Source: an uncultured Eubacteriales bacterium (GTDB lineage Bacteria > Bacillota > Clostridia > Oscillospirales > Acutalibacteraceae). From it: a stretch of 11,366 nt of DNA. The stretch covers positions 1 to 11,366 of the forward strand of contig ONWY01000014.1 of NCBI GenBank assembly GCA_900321665.1. Direction: 5' to 3'. Within the stretch, counting starts at the first letter, position 1; each line of letters opens with the position of its first letter. Shown piece by piece: positions 5,920 to 11,366 of this stretch. Below the pieces are notes generated by a model. That model had not been told where the DNA came from and did not search any database. It saw nothing but the letters and a program-made list of their open reading frames with translations. The position numbers were made by a program, and so were the translations under genes.

Positions 5920-7521
5920 TTAGAAATTCGCATAAATCGGGTCAATCGGAATGTAGCCCGTACCGTATGCACCGAAGATGACAATTACCAAAATCATCGC
6001 AAAGAAGATAGCCCAACGGATGCAAATGTGCCTTTGGCTAATCCACTCGCGCGGCGAAATGCCTTTTTCCTTCATCAAGCCGACTGCAAATACAACCGCA
6101 ACCACAACCAGCACGATTATGTAATCGAACCTGTCCATGCCCATGGTGAAGATAGCGCCGTTAAAGAAGGATTTAAAGCTGAACTTTGTCACCAGCACTT
6201 TAAACATCTTCATTCCTTCGCTCAAGCCTCTGGAGTTGAAGAACATCTCACCGATGCACACCAAAATCGCCGTGCGGATGATGGTGAAAATGCGGTAGGG
6301 AAGCTTGTTGCGGTCAAAGTGCCACTTTTCAAACAGGGAGTTGGAAAGCGGTAAAATGAGACTGCCCAAGGAAATGAGCACGAAGTGGTAGAAGCCGAAA
6401 AACAGGTATTCCCACCCGGCGCCGTGCCACAGACCGTTGCATAGCCACACTAAGCCGAAGGCAATGATGCTCGCGGGCATCGGCCCGTAGTTTCTGCCGA
6501 GCTTTTTGCGCGCGCTTTTGGTCAGCTTTTTCATCGGCTTGCTCATGGTGACAGGGTAGAAGATATAATCCTTAAACCAGGTGCCGAGAGTGATGTGCCA
6601 GCGCTGCCAAAATTCGGTAATGCTCTTTGAGAAGAAGGGCTGGCGGAAGTTTTCGGGAATTTTGATGCCGAAGATTTCGCCGCTGCCGATAACCACATCC
6701 ATCGTGCCGGAAAATTCCATATACAGCTCGATGGTGTAAAGCACGGCACCCAGGAAAATGATGCCGCCGTCATAGCCTGCATATTGATACTCTCTGAAAA
6801 TAGAGGTAACCATCACATTTAAGCGGTCGGCAACCACGACCTTTTTCAAAATACCGAAGGCGATGCGCTGCATGCCGAAGGTGAAATTTTTGTATTTGAT
6901 GCGCTCGCAATTCCAAAGGCTCATCGCGGTATCGGAATAGCGGCAAATCGGGCCCTCCATAATGATAGGGAAGAAGCTCATATACAGGGCAAGTCTGCCG
7001 AGGTTGCGGTCGGCTTCGATTTTGCCCTTGTAGACATCGTGCAGGTAGGAAACTGCCTGCAGGGTGTAGAAGGAAATACCGATGCAAGCGGCAAATTTCG
7101 GCAATGCCACCTGAAATTCGGAACCGAAAAGGCGCAGAATATTATTGAAATTTGCCACAAAGAACTGCGAGTAGCGCAGCACTGCCAGCAGCAGGATGTT
7201 TGCGGTGATAATGACTGCCACGAGAGCCACCTGCTTGCGGGCAAATTTCTTTTTAATCGCTTTCTTTTGCTCTCTGTTTTCCGCATCGGGAAGCGCAGCT
7301 TTGCATTTTTTCTTTAAGTGCTCCACAAGCAGTGCCGAAAGGTAGACACTCAGTGTTGTAGATGCCCAATAAATCATCCACCGGTGGCTGCAGGTCCACA
7401 TAAACACAAGGCTGGCAGCCAACAGGATAAACGGCTTTACTTTTTTTGGTACAATGCTGAAAACAATTGCTACAATCGGCAAAAACAACAGCAAATAGGT
7501 TATTGAAATATAAGATCCCAT
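5920..7521 (-). CDS. MBOAT family O-acyltransferase (DltB/AlgI-like), copy 1
   Basis: A 533-residue polytopic membrane protein. Signature blocks are SITEFWQRWHITLGTWFKDY (His309 within it) and NGLWHGAGWEY with the invariant catalytic His366, flanked by many hydrophobic helices. The C-terminus is GYIPIDPIYANF, identical over 12 residues to that of the second MBOAT, placing Tyr530 in a shuttle-type hexapeptide. It is followed directly by its SGNH partner, with stop and ribosome site overlapping. Upstream are 78 non-coding bases after the PLP enzyme and no convincing Shine-Dalgarno sequence, so this gene may be translated less efficiently than the next. An in-frame stop just upstream supports the ATG at 7519-7521. 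Parts of the catalytic region are nearly identical in DNA to the second copy, pointing to a fairly recent duplication or gene conversion. Confidence 0.92.
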   Translation of the reverse strand: MGSYISITYLLLFLPIVAIVFSIVPKKVKPFILLAASLVFMWTCSHRWMIYWASTTLSVYLSALLVEHLKKKCKAALPDAENREQKKAIKKKFARKQVALVAVIITANILLLAVLRYSQFFVANFNNILRLFGSEFQVALPKFAACIGISFYTLQAVSYLHDVYKGKIEADRNLGRLALYMSFFPIIMEGPICRYSDTAMSLWNCERIKYKNFTFGMQRIAFGILKKVVVADRLNVMVTSIFREYQYAGYDGGIIFLGAVLYTIELYMEFSGTMDVVIGSGEIFGIKIPENFRQPFFSKSITEFWQRWHITLGTWFKDYIFYPVTMSKPMKKLTKSARKKLGRNYGPMPASIIAFGLVWLCNGLWHGAGWEYLFFGFYHFVLISLGSLILPLSNSLFEKWHFDRNKLPYRIFTIIRTAILVCIGEMFFNSRGLSEGMKMFKVLVTKFSFKSFFNGAIFTMGMDRFDYIIVLVVVAVVFAVGLMKEKGISPREWISQRHICIRWAIFFAMILVIVIFGAYGTGYIPIDPIYANF

Positions 7522-7599
7522 ACTTTTTACTCACAAATAATAGATTTTCCCGAAAGCACCGCTTCATTAAAGAAATTAATCGGTAGGGAATGTGCTGTA

Positions 7600-8766
7600 T
7601 TAATAATTTAACTTGTAGGTTTCGGCGGCGCCTCTTAACAGTGTCGCTTTATCGCCTTCAAGCGCGATAACGCTCGGGAGCGCCCTGCTCAAAAACAGTG
7701 AAATGCCTTCGGTCGGGCAATAGGCGCCGGCATTTTTGAAAATAACGGTATCGCCGATTTTGAAATCGGCAAGCGGCAAGCCCTTGACCAATAAATCATT
7801 CACGGTGCAAAGAGAACCGCAGAGGTTCCACTCCTCTTTCTCGCCCTCTCTTTGCGGGAAAATATCGAAATACGGGTGCTTCATCGCCATAAATTGCCCG
7901 AAGTAGGCAATGTGGTGAATGCCGCCGTCCATAATCGCGTAGTTTTGCGCGTGGTTGGTGTTCATATCTACCGCTTTGGTGAAATACGAGCCGCAGGAGG
8001 CGGCGATGCTTCTGCCAAGCTCTAAAGAAATTTGGCAATCGTAATCAAGCGCAGCCAAAATCTCGCTGAACTGCTGCAAGAAGGCGACCTCGTCAAATTC
8101 CTTGCCGTCTTCAAAATAATAAACGGGGAAGCCGGTGCCGTACTCGAGCTCCTTGCTTTGGAAGCCGAGCTCGCTGTCTAATTTTTTCAGAAACTCGCTC
8201 AGGTGAGTAATTTCTCTTTTGTATTTTTTCATCGAGGTTTTTTGTGTGCCCGAGAAAAACTGAATACCGCTGATTTCAAAACTCTCGTTATCTTTTTCGG
8301 TGCGGATAATATCCTCGATATCCTCCTCATTCATACCGAATTGGTTGCCGGAGGTAAGGCGCAGCAAAATCTTGATTTTTTTGCCGGAGGCTGCCGCCGC
8401 CTTTTTGAGCAGAGCAAATTGCTCGAGGCTCTCTGCGGTGTAGTGACCGGCGCAGTTGTCGGATAAAATGTGTCCCTCAATCAGCTCGGGGGTTTTGTAC
8501 ACCCCGGAAATAACCAGCTTTTTCGGGTCGATTTCCTGCTCGGTGCAGATGGCGAGCTCGCCGGGGGAGCAGACCTCGTAGCGGTCAATTAAATCCGCGA
8601 TATAGGGTGAAATAAAGGTGTTTGCCTTCACGGCATAGCACAGCTCGATATCCTTGGCTAAATGCGCCTTTAAAAACTGCACTCTTTCGCGCAGCACATC
8701 GCTCTCAAACACATAAAAGGGAGTCGGAAAGCGGCTTAAAAGGCTTTCTTTTAATTGCTCTGTCAT
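7600..8766 (-). CDS. Fold-type III PLP-dependent decarboxylase-like enzyme (LysA/BtrK-like)
   Basis: A 388-residue cytoplasmic enzyme of the diaminopimelate/ornithine decarboxylase group. PLP Lys47 lies in CYAVKAN; EVCSPGELAI, the Gly-rich GTGF (210-213), ELGRS (249-253), Cys320 in GSLCTVND and Tyr349 in GAYC follow in family order. Differences from LysA are visible: GIQFFSGTQ (168-176) replaces the usual pattern with His at the ring-stacking position, EPGR is ELGR, and the Glu after the active-site Cys is Thr. It is therefore unlikely to be ordinary LysA. The family includes BtrK, which decarboxylates a glutamyl group held on a carrier protein, a suggestive precedent given the neighbouring adenylating enzyme and carrier protein. 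A racemase-like reaction is also possible. Its ATG overlaps the previous stop (ATGA), implying coupled translation; GGAG lies about 14 bases upstream. Confidence 0.85.
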   Translation of the reverse strand: MTEQLKESLLSRFPTPFYVFESDVLRERVQFLKAHLAKDIELCYAVKANTFISPYIADLIDRYEVCSPGELAICTEQEIDPKKLVISGVYKTPELIEGHILSDNCAGHYTAESLEQFALLKKAAAASGKKIKILLRLTSGNQFGMNEEDIEDIIRTEKDNESFEISGIQFFSGTQKTSMKKYKREITHLSEFLKKLDSELGFQSKELEYGTGFPVYYFEDGKEFDEVAFLQQFSEILAALDYDCQISLELGRSIAASCGSYFTKAVDMNTNHAQNYAIMDGGIHHIAYFGQFMAMKHPYFDIFPQREGEKEEWNLCGSLCTVNDLLVKGLPLADFKIGDTVIFKNAGAYCPTEGISLFLSRALPSVIALEGDKATLLRGAAETYKLNY

Positions 8767-10274
8767 TTCTTAATAACTGTCTCCTTTAACTGTTTTCTGT
8801 CGATTTTGCCGTTTTTGGTCAGCGGCAATTCCTCAACCTTTCTCAAAGCACCCGGAATCATAAACTCGGGCAGCTTGTCTTTTAATATCTGGAAGAGCTC
8901 GCGCCTTTCAAATTCGCCGATATAAAAGCCGTAAAGCTTGCTCTTTCTCTCGTCGAAAATACAGCAGCAGCGGCGGATGCCGTCGATACCGTGGATGGCT
9001 CTTTCGATTTCCTCAAGCTCAGTGCGGTGCCCCATGTGCTTGATTTGGAAATCCTTCCTGCCGCTGAAGAAAATGTTGCCGCTTTCATCGTAGTGACCGA
9101 GGTCGCCGGTGCGGTAGATAATCTCCGGGTAGAAGGGGTTGAGCGGGTTTTGCACAAAGGCTTTGGCGGTCTGCTCCGGCGCATTGAAGTAGCCGGGGGA
9201 AAGCGCGGTGCCTGCCACGCAGATTTCGCCGTTGATACCGCTGTCGGTAATCAGCTTGTTATGATCATCAAGCAGGAAAACGCGCTCGTTGTCAAACGGT
9301 TTGCCGATAGGCAAAACCTCGTTTTCCTCCTCGCGGTTGACAATGTGATAGGTGCAATTGCAGGTGATTTCGGTCGGTCCGTAGAGGTTGACAAAGGTGG
9401 TTTGCGGTAATTTTTCCATCCACTGCTTCAAGTGCTTGGCGGGCATTACCTCGCCGCTGAATAAAATCTTTTTGACCGTTTCCGGCACCTTGTAATCCAG
9501 CGCGTGGAAGGTGGAAATCAGACATAGTGCAGATACCGCCCAAATCATGACCGTAATGTCGTTTTCGCACAGGTAATCGAGCAGCTCGGTCGGTGCGGAG
9601 AACAGCTGCTTGGGCACTAAGACAAGGGTGGCACCGGTGCTGATGGCGGAGTAAATATCCTTCACCGAAACATCAAAATCAAACGGCGCCTGGTTTGCCA
9701 AAATATCGCTGCTGTCAATGCCGAAGGTTTTGGTGAATACCGAGATGAAATCAAGCACACTGCGGTGGTTGATGATAACGCCCTTGGGCACACCGGTGGA
9801 GCCGGAGGTGAAATTGATATACAGCGGGTCCGTATCGGTTGCGCCGGCACGAATGCCTGCCAATAATGCTTCATCCGGCTCTTGCGCCAGCAGCGCGGTG
9901 ATATCTAAAAGGCTGCTTTCATCGCTGAACAGCTCCTTGGCAAGCGAAAGGTGCTCGCTGTCGGTAATCACAAGCTGTGCTTGCAGCACCTCGCGGATGC
10001 TGTTTAAGCGCGTGGCGGGAAGCGCGGGGTTTAACAGGGTGTAGCAGCAGCCGGCATAGGCAATGCCGAAAAAGGCAGCCAGGGTTTCGCAGCTTTTCTC
10101 CATCAAAACCGCAATCGGCTTTCCGGCAGCGCTCTTTTGCGCGAGCGCGGTGCCGATGCTTTTGCTGCTCTCGAGCAGCTGATGATAAGTAAAAGCAGAG
10201 CGGGCGTCTTTCACGGCAATTTTTTCGCCGACAGACGCTGCACTGCTCTCTAAAAATTCCAATACATTTTTCAT
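8763..10274 (-). CDS. Amino acid adenylating enzyme, DltA-like (ANL superfamily)
   Basis: A 503-residue enzyme with the full adenylation motif set (numbered from the ATG at 10274): INFTSGSTGVPKG (153-165), APFDFDVS with Asp201 that should bind the substrate alpha-amino group, LYGPTE (297-302), TGDL (389-392), GRKDFQIKHMGHRTE (405-419) and NGKIDR with catalytic Lys490. Length and the order of motifs fit stand-alone DltA rather than a multimodular NRPS. It should activate an amino acid with ATP and load it on the carrier protein at 4637-4867. FSGE (Ser273) replaces FCGE, where I recall the Cys that gives Bacillus DltA its D-alanine preference. A GTG at 10286 is an alternative start; the ATG is preferred because AAGGTGA precedes it at a usable distance. 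First gene of the operon; overlaps the next gene by 4 bases. Confidence 0.88.
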   Translation of the reverse strand: MKNVLEFLESSAASVGEKIAVKDARSAFTYHQLLESSKSIGTALAQKSAAGKPIAVLMEKSCETLAAFFGIAYAGCCYTLLNPALPATRLNSIREVLQAQLVITDSEHLSLAKELFSDESSLLDITALLAQEPDEALLAGIRAGATDTDPLYINFTSGSTGVPKGVIINHRSVLDFISVFTKTFGIDSSDILANQAPFDFDVSVKDIYSAISTGATLVLVPKQLFSAPTELLDYLCENDITVMIWAVSALCLISTFHALDYKVPETVKKILFSGEVMPAKHLKQWMEKLPQTTFVNLYGPTEITCNCTYHIVNREEENEVLPIGKPFDNERVFLLDDHNKLITDSGINGEICVAGTALSPGYFNAPEQTAKAFVQNPLNPFYPEIIYRTGDLGHYDESGNIFFSGRKDFQIKHMGHRTELEEIERAIHGIDGIRRCCCIFDERKSKLYGFYIGEFERRELFQILKDKLPEFMIPGALRKVEELPLTKNGKIDRKQLKETVIKK

Positions 10275-10341
10275 TGTGATTTTCACCTTACCTTATATTA
10301 TTATAAAGGATAGTATTAATAATTTTACGCGTATATAGGTA

Positions 10342-10370
10342 ATTATACAGTAAAAAACATAATAAATCAA
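10342..10370 (-). promoter_or_regulatory. Predicted sigma-A-type promoter of the operon
   Basis: On the minus strand a -35 TTGATT (10370-10365) is followed by a 17-base spacer and a perfect -10 TATAAT (10347-10342). Transcription would begin near 10335, leaving a leader of about 50-60 bases before the adenylating enzyme. A second TATAAT at 10305-10300 has no good -35. Upstream DNA is A/T-rich. Confidence 0.62.
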
Positions 10371-10444
10371 TTAAAAAGCAGAAAAAATGTGTTTTTTGTT
10401 GGAATTTGTTGCTTTGTGCTGTTTGTATGCAAAAAAAGAAAAAT

Positions 10445-10465
10445 ATTTGTGAAAAACGCACAAAT
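10445..10465. promoter_or_regulatory. Seven-base inverted repeat upstream of the operon promoter
   Basis: ATTTGTG (10445-10451) and CACAAAT (10459-10465) flank AAAAACG. It lies about 75 bases upstream of the predicted -35, so it could be an activator site or a chance palindrome in A/T-rich DNA. Nothing else in this part of the 10287-10610 gap is convincing. Confidence 0.25.
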
Positions 10466-10523
10466 TCTAGGCAAAAAAACAACGCTGAGGAATTGGCGTG
10501 GATTGCGAAAGCGGGAAAGGCGC

Positions 10524-10558
10524 AAAAAAGCGACAGCTCTCGTATGAGAATTGTCGCT
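10524..10558 (-). terminator. Intrinsic terminator after the DUF6273 gene
   Basis: AGCGACA (10529-10535) pairs with TGTCGCT (10552-10558). The stem continues inward with a G-U pair and one mismatch to a GTAT loop at 10542-10545. On the minus strand it is followed by six T. It separates the DUF6273 gene from the operon promoter, so the operon probably starts its own transcript. Confidence 0.85.
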
Positions 10559-10579
10559 ATCATAACAGGTTACACAAGG

Positions 10580-10633
10580 ACCCGCTTAAAATCCGCTGTT
10601 TAATCGAATTTTACTTGTTTTCACTGTTGCTTG
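10580..10633 (+). repeat. Right copy of an inverted repeat pair flanking the operon
   Basis: This segment matches 1967-1915 read on the minus strand, with 24 of 27 identical in the core 10580-10606 and weaker similarity to about 10633. The last 23 bases overlap the 3' end of the DUF6273 gene, so the left copy may be a remnant of similar downstream sequence. Confidence 0.5.
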
Positions 10634-11366
10634 TAATGCGCACGCGTATTGCCGGGCGAACGGTGGTGAAGGCGGTATTTACCGCATAGCCCATGTGGCG
10701 GATTTTCCCGGCAGAGGAAACATAGCTCGCCATGGTATCATCCAACCCCGGGGTACGTAAAAACCAAGAGCTGGTGTAGTTGCCGTTGTACTTGTTATTG
10801 CCCGAGGAGGTGCCTTGCAGGAAGGAGTGCTCGGTCGGATAACAGCGCCTTTGCTCATCATCGCTCAAGTAGAGCTCGGCTTCATCAATGCTCAGTAAAA
10901 ATACCTTATCGACCGTGTCGTTCCCTGCGTCGGTATCATAATCCGGGTTTTTATCTGCCGTAACCTTGCTTTCGAGAATTTGGAGCTGCTGGTCGGGGGT
11001 AAATGCCGCTTCGAGAAAGTCGCCGTTGAGCCACTTGCGTAGCGAGCAACTTTCCCAGGTAACAGAGGTGTTTTCCTCGTGAAAACGCTTGCAGTCCAAG
11101 CCGTATTCGCTCAGCAGAAAGAGGGTGTCATCCTCCTTGTCAATCACGCGCCAGCAGATATCCTCGGCATCGTTGGTAGCGCCTTGCAGATAGCTGCCGA
11201 AGTAGACAATATCACCTTTTTTTGCATTTATCAGCGCGTTTTCTTTGTATTGCACAAACAGCGCCTTCGCTCTTTGTGCACTGTCTTTGTAGCTGCCTAA
11301 ATCCGCAAACAGCTCGTAGGCGGTTTTGGTATCACCGCCGCTTTCGGCGGCAAGCGCCTGCTTGTA
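10611..11366 (-). CDS. C-terminal part of a DUF6273-type protein (runs off the window)
   Basis: The frame is open to the window edge, so 252 codons of a longer gene are present and the true start lies beyond 11366; the GTG at 11255 is internal. The first 37 residues (AYELFADLGSYKDSAQRAK) resemble a TPR/Sel1-like helical repeat of the kind that often precedes this domain. The rest has DUF6273-like features: GDIVYFGSY near its start, CWRVIDKEDDTLFLLSEYGL, SLRKWLN, KVFLLSIDEAELY and the closing WFLRTPG...VRPAIRVRI. No catalytic function is known to me for this domain; proteins of this kind are common in gut Clostridia and may be surface or regulatory proteins. It is followed by its own terminator and is not evidently part of the operon. 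Confidence 0.75.
   Translation of the reverse strand, partial: YKQALAAESGGDTKTAYELFADLGSYKDSAQRAKALFVQYKENALINAKKGDIVYFGSYLQGATNDAEDICWRVIDKEDDTLFLLSEYGLDCKRFHEENTSVTWESCSLRKWLNGDFLEAAFTPDQQLQILESKVTADKNPDYDTDAGNDTVDKVFLLSIDEAELYLSDDEQRRCYPTEHSFLQGTSSGNNKYNGNYTSSWFLRTPGLDDTMASYVSSAGKIRHMGYAVNTAFTTVRPAIRVRITSNSENK

Noticed and set aside
7600..8766. Housekeeping diaminopimelate decarboxylase (lysA)
   Set aside because: Active-site positions differ from LysA and the gene is translationally coupled to an adenylating enzyme in an envelope-modification operon.
2041..10286. Ordinary D-alanylation dlt operon
   Set aside because: There is a PLP enzyme, two MBOAT-SGNH pairs, no DltX and a changed substrate-pocket residue, so a plain dlt label would mislead, although the chemistry is related.
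10288..10563. 91-codon hydrophobic frame just upstream of the DltA-like gene, considered as a DltX-type microprotein
   Set aside because: Its start lies at the edge of the DUF6273 terminator hairpin, it spans the predicted operon promoter, it has no ribosome site, its hydrophobicity comes from A/T-rich DNA, and its end (YNNIR) lacks the Tyr/Phe shuttle motif.
10690..10800. Variable region of a diversity-generating retroelement in the Asn-rich end of the DUF6273 protein
   Set aside because: A run of AAC/AAT/TAC codons is present, but there is no template repeat or reverse transcriptase in the window, and Asn-rich stretches are normal in this domain.

Overview
The window looks like chromosomal DNA of a low-to-mid GC Gram-positive anaerobe, most likely an Oscillospiraceae/Ruminococcaceae-type gut Clostridium. 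This is inference from strong AGGAGG ribosome sites, sigma-A-type promoters, intrinsic terminators directly after stop codons, a DUF6273-type protein, and a Dlt-like gene set. No RNA gene or marker gene is present to fix the taxon. Every gene I support lies on the minus strand, so transcription runs from high to low coordinates.

Layout from right to left. (1) 11366-10611: the C-terminal part of a DUF6273 protein that continues beyond the window, followed by an intrinsic terminator at about 10524-10558. (2) 10610-10287: a 324-bp AT-rich gap holding that terminator, a small inverted repeat and a good promoter (TTGATT, 17 bp, TATAAT). (3) 10286-2041: a compact seven-gene operon: amino-acid adenylating enzyme (DltA-like), fold-type III PLP enzyme (LysA/BtrK-like), MBOAT acyltransferase 1, membrane-anchored SGNH/DltD-like protein 1, acyl carrier protein, MBOAT 2, SGNH 2. 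It is closed by a strong terminator at 1999-2039. (4) 2040-1739: a gap with the operon terminator, inverted repeats and an extended -10 promoter for the next gene. (5) 1738-170: an amidohydrolase of the YtcJ type, with a terminator touching its stop codon. (6) 141-1: an array of short hairpins separated by an identical 9-base spacer.

The operon reads as a variant of the D-alanylation (Dlt) pathway. The adenylating enzyme would activate an amino acid and load it on the carrier protein. An MBOAT would pass the acyl group through the membrane, and an SGNH protein would transfer it to an extracellular polymer. It differs from the classical dlt operon in four ways: a PLP decarboxylase-like enzyme is included; the MBOAT-SGNH pair is present twice around one carrier protein; there is no DltX microprotein; and both MBOATs end in the same hexapeptide PIYANF, which fits the C-terminal tyrosine 'acyl shuttle' described for MBOAT systems lacking DltX. 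The adenylating enzyme also has Ser where I recall DltA having its D-alanine-selecting Cys. Together these suggest a cell-envelope aminoacylation system whose cargo is probably not simple D-alanine. The cargo and acceptor cannot be read from the sequence.
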